The position numbers and the translations under genes are program-made. From contig NW_003143805.1 of assembly GCF_000003605.2 (NCBI RefSeq), positions 189,797 through 204,081 on the forward strand: a stretch of DNA of 14,285 nucleotides, in the 5' to 3' direction. This DNA comes from Saccoglossus kowalevskii (Eukaryota; Hemichordata; Enteropneusta; Harrimaniidae). The notes beneath the pieces are model-generated. The model saw only the letters and a program-made list of their open reading frames with translations. It searched no databases and had not been told where the DNA came from. This document shows positions 8,371 through 14,285 of the stretch, one piece after another (position 1 is the stretch's first letter; each line of letters starts with the position of its first letter).

Positions 8371-9470
8371 GTCAATTTGTTTCACGATCTGATTCAAGAT
8401 GGCCGAATACCGACCATTTTTGTGCTAAAAATCATCAAAATCAAGCATTTCTCGGCTGTTTACAGATGGATTGTCAAACTTGGTATATACATTAGACATT
8501 ATAGGACCTTGAAGCACATCATTTTGTTTTACGATCTGATTCAAGATGGCCGAATGGCGGCCATTTTTGTGCTAAAAATCATCAAAATCAAGCATTTTTC
8601 GGCTGTTTACAGATGGATTTTGTTCAAACTTGGTATATACATTAGACATTATGGGAACTTGATGCAAATAATTTTGTTTTTCAGATAAGATTCAAAATGG
8701 CCGACTGGCGGCCATTTTGTATTAATGAATGTGGTTCTCGTGCCATATCTCTGACTTGCTTTCACTGATTATGTTCAAATTTTAAATATTCATTATAAAT
8801 CATGTCATAGATAGACAGATATATTGGTTTGACGATCCTATTTAAAATGACCAAATGGTGGCCTTTTTTGTGCTAAACAATCATCAAATATCAAGCATTT
8901 CTGGCATTTATGGATGGATTTCGTTCAAACTTGGTACATATATTAATTAGACATTACAGGTTCTTGATGCACATCATTTTGTTTTAATGAATGGGCTTCT
9001 AGACCCATATCTCCGACTTGTTTTTACTGATAATATTTTCAAATTTTAAATATTTATTATACATCATGTCATAGATAAACAGATATATTGGTTTGACTAT
9101 CCTATTCAAAATGGCCGAATGGTAGTCATTTTTGTGCAAAAAAATCATAAAATATCAAGCATTTATGGGTGGATTTCGTTCAAACTTGGTACATGCAATT
9201 AGACATTACGGGTTCCTGGTGCTCGTCATTTTATTTTTCAGATTGGATTCAAAATGGCTGACTGGTGGCCATTTTGTTTTAATGATTGGGCTTCTAGAGC
9301 CATATCTCTTAAATGTTTTGACTGATTATATTCAAATTTTATATAATCGTTATACATCATGTTATATATATACATGTATTCAAAATGGCTGATTTTGAAT
9401 GCTGTTCCAGAGCAATATCTCTCAATATAGACAAGTGCTTGTTTGACGATCAGATACAAATGTCAATCAT
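8371..9470. repeat. Compound internal tandem array of element A
   Basis: Two unit types alternate. Type I (about 148 bases) carries GATTCAAGATGGCCGAA near its start and CAAACTTGGTATATACAT further on. Its start motif lies at 8391, 8538, 8689, 8838, 9102, 9246 and, degenerate, 9375 (spacings 147, 151, 149, 264, 144, 129). Type II begins TTTAATGAATG with CCATATCTC and ends ATATATTGGTTTGAC, at about 8721-8838, 8983-9102 and 9279-9370. The 264-base step is one type I plus one type II unit. The first two type I units keep the same frame and open a 148-codon frame by chance (8242-8688), repetitive with a 49-residue period; it is not considered a gene. Confidence 0.85.
8693..8719. repeat. Hairpin inside element A monomers
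   Basis: CAAAATGGCC (8693-8702) and GGCCATTTTG (8710-8719) pair perfectly over a 7-base loop. Near-copies lie at about 8542-8568 and 9250-9276, with one mismatch or wobble each. The hairpin is therefore a retained feature of the monomers. AAGATGGC also resembles half of a YY1 site. Confidence 0.75.
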
Positions 9471-9568
9471 TTTAATGTTAAAAAAATCATATTCCTGACA
9501 TGATTATATTCCAGCTATATTACTATAAACAAAACTATATATCTTAAATTTGATAACTAACGGGGACT

Positions 9569-10030
9569 GTGCCAGTCATGGCTTGTTTTCTCACGTTTTG
9601 GTCAGCCTGTCACGACCGTGACTAGCAGCGTGAATTGTTGCGCCCTCACTGGTAGACTTAAAAACCCATGCTGTTAATGTTCGATTATCTTAAGAATACA
9701 TGTGAAGACTTGTGATTTTTGTCATCTGTAGCAAATGACTATGCTATCCCGCGCTTCCTCTCCCGCTTTTAACGGAACCTATTGAATTCAGGGACTATTT
9801 GGATGTTTTAATGCGCGCCTTTCTCTTTTCAACACTGTGCAACAACAGTGACATTAACCTCAGACAACCAATTAATTTACTTATTGTTTGACTGTCTGAG
9901 CATGGACGGAACTGTGCAGCTAACCACATAGGTAATTTTTGAAACATTCAAAACAACGTATAAGCTTTGATGTGCCGTTAGGATTCCTTACTCTTTTTAC
10001 ACGCACACAGGTCATACCTTATGTTCGTAG
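9569..10030. other. Unassigned stretch between element A and the degenerate array
   Basis: No gene was recognised. A 6-bp palindrome GTCACG/CGTGAC with a 2-base centre lies at 9609-9622. Nothing else is clear. Confidence 0.6.
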
Positions 10031-10830
10031 CCTTGAAAGTTAGAAAAATCCGTAAATGAAATTTGAAAGTTAGAAAGGTTGTCCGTGAACATGCCTTGAA
10101 AGTTTGTGCGAAAATCTGCAAAGATGATTTTGTGGTGCCAGAAAATTGATTTTGGAAGGTGGGGTTATTGTTTTTAACATCAAACTGAAATTTAAAAAAA
10201 GTTATTACAAAAGTCCAAAGAATAGTTTGCGAAGCTGAAAAGTTTTACGCGTAATCATTGTTCACTTCTGAAGCAAAGGAAACTAAAATATGTTACTTAT
10301 AAGAGTATGCCGCTCTCTATGTCAAGATTATTGCAATTGTTTTTCTGAACTTACTCTTTGACACAAAATATTTGCATGGAATGTCTCAAAAAAGTGTTTG
10401 AAGCTTGGAAAAGTTTTCCTGAACATCACATCTGGAACTTTGAAGAAGTTGTGACGAAATTGCAAAAGCTAGTTCCAGAAAGTTGACTGCATATTCAATG
10501 AAACTGTTTTGAATGTTACTGGGAAATTTGTCTTAAACTTCAAAAAATGAGAAAGACCTAGGTTTCCTAGTTTGAAAAAGTTACTTTGAAAGTCAGGAAA
10601 GTTACCCAGAACATCAACAAAGTCTATAAATCAGTTTGTGAGAACAATACACATGCAAAGTGGGAAAAGTTGGTTTGTCAGAAAAGTGGTTTGATAAGCA
10701 GTATCATCAATAAAACAAAAGCAAAGCCAGTACAGCTACCCAGAAAGTCACAAAAGTTGTTTAATATGAAGGACTGTTAGTCCCAAAAATGTGTAAGTCA
10801 TTTGCAAAGTAGAAAAGTGAATGCATTCAG
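10031..10830. repeat. Highly degenerate tandem repeat of about 165 bp
   Basis: A weak but recurring motif TTTGAAAGTYAGRAAAGTT, usually followed by CCNGAACATCA, occurs at about 10063, 10228, 10397 and 10585, with a weaker copy at about 10743 (spacings 165, 169, 188, 158). A second motif, TGCAAAG followed by CCAGAAA and TTGA, recurs at about 10118, 10458 and 10656. The period is similar to the monomers of elements A and B, but the sequence is unlike either. The array abuts the left end of element B. A 64-codon open frame at 10586-10780 lies inside it and is not called. Confidence 0.55.
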
Positions 10831-11000
10831 AAAACAAGCAGCCTCTCGACTGAGATAGCTCCGCTGTTAGCAATGCACATTTCAATTAAAGAACAGAAGA
10901 TATCATTAGAAAATGAACAATATGCATAGTATCAATGCAATGGGACTTGCTGTTTTCAACAAGAATTCAAAAATATAATTTTTGACCATAAATGATTGTG

Positions 11001-11790
11001 GTTTTTAACAAGAAGAAAATATCACTTTTTACCAAAAATGACAAAAACATTCATCAAAATTAGAGAATTGAAGATATCATCATGAAATGAACAAATTTGA
11101 GAGTGGTTCATATGTAGTATTTATATATGCAATATCAAAGCAATTGGACTTATCGTTTTTAACAAGAAGTCGAAAATATCACTTTTTACCAAATATGACA
11201 AAAACATTCATCAAAATTAGAGAATTGAAGATATCATCATGAAATGAACAAATTTGAGAGTGGTTCATATGTAGTATGTATATATGTAATATCAAAGCAA
11301 TTGGACTTATCGTTTTTAACAAGAAGTTGAAAATATCACTTTTTACCAAAAATGACAAAAATATTCACCAAAGTTAGAGAATTAAAGCTATCATTACAAA
11401 ATGAACAAATCTGAGAGAGATCCACATGTAGTACCTATATATGTAATATCAAAGCAATTGTACTTGCGGTTTTTAACAAGAAGTCGAAAATATCACTTTT
11501 TACCAAAAATGACAAAAATATTTACCAAAATTAGAGAATTGAAGATATCATTACAAAATGAGCAAATCTGAGAGAAATCCACATGTAGTACCTATATATG
11601 TAATATCAAAGCAATTGGACTTGCGGTTTTTAACAAGTCGAAAATATCACTTTTTACCAAAAATGACAAAAATATTCACCAAAATTAGAGAATTGAAGAT
11701 ATGATCATGAAATGAACAAATCTGAGAGAGGTCTACCCAAGGTACATATACACCAAGTATCAAAGCATTCAGGCTTGTAGTTTTCAAGAA
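11001..11790. repeat. 157-bp tandem array inside element B
   Basis: The phrase GTTTTTAACAAGAAG starts successive monomers at 11001, 11155, 11312, 11469 and 11626, with a diverged copy at 11780, giving spacings of 154, 157, 157, 157 and 154. Shared phrases include AAATATCACTTTTTACCAAA, GAGAATTGAAGATATCAT and AATATCAAAGCAATTGGACT. The first two units share variants (AAACATTCATC, GGTTCATATG) and the next two share others (AAATATTYACC, ATCCACATGTAGTACC), which suggests pairwise amplification. The lead-in at about 10880-11000 contains partial, older copies. Monomers are AT-rich and non-coding. Confidence 0.93.
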
Positions 11791-11808
11791 GAAGTTGAAA
11801 AAGTAAAA

Positions 11809-11851
11809 CATTGACACTGACGACGGACACCGGACAATGACGACGGACAAT
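11809..11851. repeat. GACGG-rich tract of element B
   Basis: TGACGACGGACACCGG and ACAATGACGACGGACAATC form a short repeat of GACGGACA-like words between the array and the hairpin. On the minus strand it reads as GTCCGTCGTC, comparable to the GTCCGTGCGTGC tract of element A. Confidence 0.8.
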
Positions 11852-11864
11852 CACTCATATGATA

Positions 11865-11895
11865 AGCTCCGCTCGACAAAGTCGACAGCGGAGCT
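11865..11895. repeat. Terminal hairpin of element B
   Basis: AGCTCCGCT (11865-11873), CGAC, loop AAA, GTCG, a two-base bulge AC, then AGCGGAGCT (11887-11895): 13 base pairs. The outer arm doubles as the right terminal repeat. The design matches that of the element A hairpin: terminal arm, short inner stem, 3-base loop and 2-base bulge. Confidence 0.9.
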
Positions 11896-11943
11896 AAAAT
11901 TGTGTTAAAGCGCGGTAGTCGGTCAGGTCTCATATAAACAAAG

Positions 11944-12051
11944 ATGGTGACTTTGACTGTTGCGCAGATCAACGAGTACAAAATGAGACGTTTCCAAGCT
12001 TTAATTTTCATGTTATTGGAAGGTATCGAAGGAGTCACCGGCGGTAATTAG
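11944..12051 (+). CDS. Candidate short ORF or first exon, 35 codons, unrecognised
   Basis: An ATG at 11944 in a good context (AAAG before, G after) opens 35 codons to TAG at 12049-12051. The residues are mixed and protein-like (MVTLTVAQINEYKMRR, then a hydrophobic FQALIFMLLEG and GIEGVTGG). The surrounding bases are richer in CpG than the AT-rich background. A GTAATT donor-like site lies at 12042-12047, so the frame could also be a first exon of a plus-strand gene that continues downstream; I could not find a matching second exon. The hydrophobic part is too short and too interrupted for a sure membrane helix. It lies 48 bases right of element B and about 120 bases left of a palindrome pair. 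I do not recognise the product; it may be chance. Confidence 0.25.
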   Translation: MVTLTVAQINEYKMRRFQALIFMLLEGIEGVTGGN

Positions 12052-12145
12052 TGCAAGTTGCGCCCAGGTCAAACCTCATACTTGTGATTTCCATTTGAAG
12101 AGCACATTGGATTGTGGGAAAATCAATGTTTATCAATACAAATGT

Positions 12146-12157
12146 CGCACATGCGCA
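12146..12157 (-). promoter_or_regulatory. NRF-1-like motif
   Basis: On the minus strand the bases read TGCGCATGTGCG, one mismatch from the NRF-1 consensus YGCGCAYGCGCR. It sits in a small GC-rich spot about 95 bases downstream of the candidate short ORF, so promoter activity is possible but unproven. Confidence 0.25.
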
Positions 12158-12184
12158 GCGCGACAACTACTGCACTTTAACCTT

Positions 12185-12229
12185 CTGAATACAAATGTAT
12201 TCAGCAAGCAATTAATACCCAGGTATTAA
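12185..12229. other. Two adjacent near-perfect palindromes
   Basis: CTGAATACA (12185-12193) pairs with TGTATTCAG (12196-12204) across AA. Seven bases later TTAATACC (12212-12219) pairs with GGTATTAA (12222-12229) across CA. Two palindromes with 2-base centres only seven bases apart are unlikely to be trivial. They could be dimeric protein sites, alternative RNA hairpins or remnants of a foldback insertion. Confidence 0.75.
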
Positions 12230-12869
12230 AATCTAATCATTTTGATTGGCTTGGCTTGTATATCAATATGAAGATCAAGCGTTTCAATGATACGCATTAG
12301 ATTTTATTTGCTCAATATAAAACATTGAACCAATATGAGCTAAACCATCTTCAATTTATTTGTAATGAGCCAGGAACTGAATTCAAGCTTTGACGCATAG
12401 AAATCTTATTAAAGATCACAAAGAAATATTTCATTGTTTGAAAATCATAAAAATGATAGGAATATCTTTTTTTTTTCTAAAGTACTAGAATGTTTGACAA
12501 TTAAGGACTTCTTCAAACTAATGTCTGGTGACTCAAACTTTCTTTTTTATGTGTGTTACGGACCTATGTTATTAAAGTATGCAAAGTTTGTTTTCAGTTC
12601 TACCCAAACTTATTTATTAATTCAAGTTTATGAACGTCATTTGACAATACACCCACGCAACATGTGGCAGTCCACTAGCAGAACTCACATAGATGACAGT
12701 GTCATTTTACCCAAATTTGAAATGGGTCACTAAAACAAATTATCTAATTACACCCATGTCAGATCACATATATCAGTACCATGCAAATTGTGCAAAATGC
12801 AAAATTTCAAACAATGTTGTACATGTGGTGAATTTCAGTCGGGCAGCAAAGTTTCAGAAAATGTCAGCT
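12230..12869. other. Intergenic stretch, no convincing gene
   Basis: Plus-strand open frames at 12434-12733 and 12693-12908 are AT-rich and carry no recognised motif. The second overlaps the probable 3' UTR of the minus-strand gene. Neither is called. Confidence 0.5.
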
Positions 12870-12875
12870 TTTATT
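12870..12875 (-). terminator. Polyadenylation signal AATAAA (minus strand)
   Basis: TTTATT on the plus strand reads AATAAA on the minus strand, about 150 bases beyond the stop codon of the acidic-protein gene. It is the first clear canonical hexamer downstream, so the 3' UTR probably ends near 12840-12860. Confidence 0.5.
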
Positions 12876-13025
12876 GCAACAAATAAAACAATTACAGGAT
12901 CTGTGTAATAAGAATGATAAACTCCAAATTCAAGTTTTTTCATCACAACCAATAAATCTGCGATTTCTTTATACAGTAATATAAATAAATAAACTTCCAT
13001 TGATTATTGACATCAAGTAAGCATT
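12876..13025 (-). other. Probable 3' UTR of the acidic-protein gene
   Basis: About 150 AT-rich bases lie between the stop codon (13026-13028) and the AATAAA signal, with no intervening feature. Confidence 0.45.
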
Positions 13026-13175
13026 CTAGAAATCATTATCACTGTCATTTAGTTCATCTTTTCTGATTTCTCTTCTTCTGTCGACATCAATTTCTAAATC
13101 ATCACTATCTCCATCATCATCCAGGAGATCGTCATCATCTAAACTTTCACCAGACAAATCAGAAGCACTATCATC
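13026..13175 (-). CDS. Terminal exon of an acidic Asp/Ser-rich protein, unrecognised
   Basis: This is the last exon of a spliced minus-strand gene. It opens after the acceptor CTTTTTTTAG (AG at 13176-13177) in phase 0, codes 49 residues and ends at TAG (13026-13028). It begins DDSASDLSGES, is dominated by Asp, Ser and Leu (DDDDLLDDDGDSDD), then has a basic patch (DRRREIRKDE) and finishes NDSDNDF. No catalytic or globular domain is visible; the composition predicts a disordered tail. Acidic tails with small basic clusters are common in nuclear, nucleolar or chromatin-binding proteins and histone chaperones, and the S-x-D/E contexts suit casein kinase 2, but that is analogy, not identification. 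The exact frame continuity with the two upstream exons and the stop plus polyadenylation signal make this a real gene end. I do not recognise the family. Confidence 0.75.
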   Translation of the reverse strand, partial: DDSASDLSGESLDDDDLLDDDGDSDDLEIDVDRRREIRKDELNDSDNDF

Positions 13176-13498
13176 CTAAAAAAAGATAATTAAGAATTTA
13201 ATTTAATTATTATGGATTATTCGAGTTGACCAATGCTGCAACAGGCCGGCCAGTAGGCTATACCAGGACACAAAGAGAAACTTTTTACCAAGCCTATATG
13301 CTTGTACACAGGAGATTGAATCAGGTAGAGTGTACAAGCCTAGAGTGTGAGGGTTTGGAACACGAAAAGGGATGAACCAGTTTGGTAGTACCTCAATCAA
13401 TAATTTCATCTTTGGGTCATCAAAACGGAATATTGACCTCCACATAGGTAACTATTTGTATATTATATTATGCCATATGCAAATTAAATTATACTAAC
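13176..13498 (-). other. Intron between the last two exons
   Basis: A 323-base GT-AG intron: donor GTTAGT (13498 downward) and acceptor CTTTTTTTAG with a T-rich tract. It interrupts an Asp run in phase 0. It contains an 80-codon open frame (13203-13445, minus) without start or splice support and a 10-bp hairpin at 13300-13339. Confidence 0.7.
13300..13339. other. 10-bp inverted repeat in the last intron
   Basis: GCTTGTACAC (13300-13309) and GTGTACAAGC (13330-13339) are exact reverse complements with a 20-base loop. The loop and flanks show repeated AAGCCTA words. It may be a small foldback insertion or an intronic RNA hairpin. Confidence 0.7.
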
Positions 13499-13578
13499 AT
13501 CATCATCGTCATCATCATCGTCATCTTCACCACCACCCATACTTCCAAAGAGAACCTTCTTCCTTTCTCCAGAGCCAG
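13499..13578 (-). CDS. Internal exon of the acidic protein gene
   Basis: An 80-base exon between acceptor TTCTTGGTTAG (AG at 13579-13580) and donor GTTAGT. Its first two bases complete an Ala codon split by the upstream intron; 26 codons follow. It encodes a short basic and hydrophobic segment, GSGERKKVLFGSMGGG, then Glu and nine Asp residues from GAT/GAC triplets. The Asp run continues with two more Asp from the next exon, so the run of eleven is built across a splice junction. The GAT/GAC-rich DNA is effectively a coding trinucleotide microsatellite. The KKVLFGSMGGG stretch is the least low-complexity part of the visible protein and the best probe for homology; I do not recognise it. Confidence 0.75.
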
Positions 13579-14137
13579 CTAACCAAGAAATACAAAAAGT
13601 TTTATTTACACATCACTAACTACACACACTTGAATTTATTGCACAGTTCTCCATGCACAATACACATAGTAGTTTGTTAGTCATGGTAAAGTTGTAAATA
13701 GGATAATTCATATAAACAATGAATTTCATGAAATTTGCATAATAAGGACAATAATCTTTAAATAATTTCTTAAATGGCTGATAGAATAATTCCCAGTGAT
13801 CAGTTGTAATATATTGTATTCCTACTACATATCAAGGAATGATAATGTAACGGCATCCATCAATTAGGGTAAACTAAGCATCTTATTAGTACAAAATTGA
13901 ATTCACAATACATGTAGTTTAGTGGTGTTCTCAAACTGTCAAAGTTCAACAAAAACGAAAACCCATTTTGTTTGGAGAAGAGAATCATTTCTGATATATC
14001 AGCGAAGTAAGCATGTGATAAGCAATACAATTTTCTTCCAGATCACATGGAATAACGACCAAACAATCTGTGCCAAGTATAAATCTCACTCAAAGATTAC
14101 AAACAGATTACTGTATTCACTGTTACATTACACCTAC
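13579..14137 (-). other. Intron upstream of the 80-base exon
   Basis: A 559-base GT-AG intron: donor GTAGGTG at 14137 downward and a pyrimidine-rich acceptor ending GGTTAG. It is phase 1. The 76-codon plus-strand open frame at 13922-14152 lies mostly in this intron, is unsupported and is not called. Confidence 0.7.
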
Positions 14138-14279
14138 CTTGCGGCCTGGTAACTTTCCTTGTATTGGCCATTATTTCATCATCACTTGCGCTGTCACTAA
14201 TTCCATAATCATCGTCATCTTCCACATCTAAGCCAGCAAAGTCATCCTCACCAGCGCCAAATTCATCAGTTCCACCCAT
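14138..14279 (-). CDS. Upstream exon of the acidic protein gene (partial at window edge)
   Basis: The exon ends at a strong donor (CCGCAAG then GTAGGTG) in phase 1 and joins exactly to the next exon. It reads MGGTDEFGAGEDDFAGLD, then EDDDDYGISDSASDDEI and MANTRKVTRPQ. The composition is acidic with Gly, Phe and Ser, followed by a basic Arg/Lys stretch. Its upstream limit is ambiguous. On the minus strand the window starts CTACAG followed by ATG at 14277-14279, so it could be an internal exon just after a splice acceptor (CTACAG fits), with ATG as an internal Met, or the exon could extend past the window. I prefer an internal exon. From this Met the visible protein is 123 residues (47 complete codons here, one split Ala codon, 26 and 49). 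If more N-terminal exons exist, a globular domain may lie outside the window. Confidence 0.7.
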
Positions 14280-14285
14280 CTGTAG

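Larger units (their letters stand above)
8201..9568 (+). mobile_element. Element A: tandem-repeat-bearing non-autonomous transposon
   Basis: The unit is bounded by AGTCCCCGTT (8201-8210) and its exact reverse complement AACGGGGACT (9559-9568). The left end folds: the same 10-base arm is repeated in inverse at 8226-8235 around an inner CGGAC/GTCCG stem with a GCA loop. Next come a GTGC-rich tract (8251-8294) and a compound internal array (about 8371-9470). No transposase, Rep/helicase or reverse transcriptase is encoded, so the element is non-autonomous. No target-site duplication is seen (TTTTT on the left, GTGCC on the right). The plan resembles bivalve pearl/CvA-type and Helentron-derived (HINE) elements, which carry central tandem repeats and asymmetric termini. 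Assignment to a superfamily is inference. Confidence 0.75.
10856..11896 (-). mobile_element. Element B: tandem-repeat-bearing non-autonomous transposon
   Basis: The unit is bounded by TAGCTCCGCTG (10856-10866) and its exact reverse complement CAGCGGAGCTA (11886-11896). From left to right it contains a short degenerate lead-in, a 157-base tandem array (about 11001-11790), a GACGG-rich tract (11809-11851) and a terminal hairpin (11865-11895). It is given minus orientation so that it matches element A: hairpin first, then low-complexity tract, then array, then the single terminal copy. No protein is encoded. No target-site duplication is visible. The family is unknown; the structure resembles bivalve pearl-type or HINE elements. 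The monomers differ from those of element A. Confidence 0.75.

Noticed and set aside
8242-8688. 148-codon plus-strand frame in element A
   Set aside because: It starts in the low-complexity GTGC tract and then repeats with a 49-residue period because two type I monomers are 147 bases apart; later monomers break the frame.
9132-9392. 86-codon plus-strand frame in element A
   Set aside because: Lies inside the degenerate tandem array and has no domain signal.
10586-10780. 64-codon Lys/Asn-rich frame
   Set aside because: Inside the degenerate array of about 165 bp; Lys-rich because of A-rich repeats.
12434-12908. Two overlapping plus-strand frames
   Set aside because: AT-rich, no motif, and partly antisense to the probable 3' UTR of the minus-strand gene.
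13203-13445. 80-codon minus-strand frame between two exons of the acidic gene
   Set aside because: The GT-AG introns around it join the neighbouring exons exactly in frame, and this frame has no acidic composition or flanking splice sites; it is intronic.
1-14285. tRNA or rRNA genes
   Set aside because: Scanning by eye for GGTTCRANYCC-like B boxes with a matching A box and cloverleaf, and for rRNA-like blocks, gave nothing convincing.

Overview
This is a eukaryotic, AT-rich, gene-poor window. It has spliced minus-strand exons, a decayed non-LTR retrotransposon, microsatellites, a short-period satellite and two tandem-repeat-bearing transposon-like elements. It shows no sign of bacterial organisation (no operons, no ribosome-binding sites). 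The repeat style (central repeats of about 150 bp between short inverted termini, next to a GTCCGTGCG-like tract) resembles repeats known from marine invertebrates, especially bivalve and other molluscs. A marine lophotrochozoan is my best guess, from pattern recognition only.

Layout. 1-476: 30-bp tandem satellite cut by the window edge, with stray decayed copies at 564-617. 618-2689: unassigned DNA with a (CT)n microsatellite at 2237-2267. 2690-3906: 5'-truncated LINE fragment with two nonsense codons, one frameshift and a (TTATC)-type 3' tail. 3907-8200: no convincing gene; it holds a (CA)n/(CAAAA)n block and several strong palindromes. 8201-9568: element A, with 10-bp termini AGTCCCCGTT/AACGGGGACT, a terminal hairpin, a GTGC-rich tract and a compound internal array. 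About 10031-10830: very degenerate repeat of about 165 bp. 10856-11896: element B, with 11-bp termini TAGCTCCGCTG/CAGCGGAGCTA, a 157-bp internal array, a GACGG-rich tract and a terminal hairpin. 11944-12051: a 35-codon candidate ORF or first exon on the plus strand. 12870-14279: the 3' end of a minus-strand gene.

The only well-supported cellular gene is that minus-strand gene. Three exons (14138-14279, 13499-13578, 13026-13175) join in frame with GT-AG introns and end in a stop codon, followed by an AATAAA signal. The visible 123 codons encode an extremely acidic, low-complexity Asp/Ser tail with small basic clusters. I do not recognise the protein family.

The most interesting observation is that elements A and B share almost no monomer sequence but have the same plan when B is read on the minus strand: TTTTAG, a hairpin built from the terminal repeat, a GTCCGT-rich tract, an array with monomers of about 150 bp, and a single copy of the terminal repeat. 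This asymmetric plan recalls non-autonomous Helentron/HINE and bivalve pearl/CvA-type elements.
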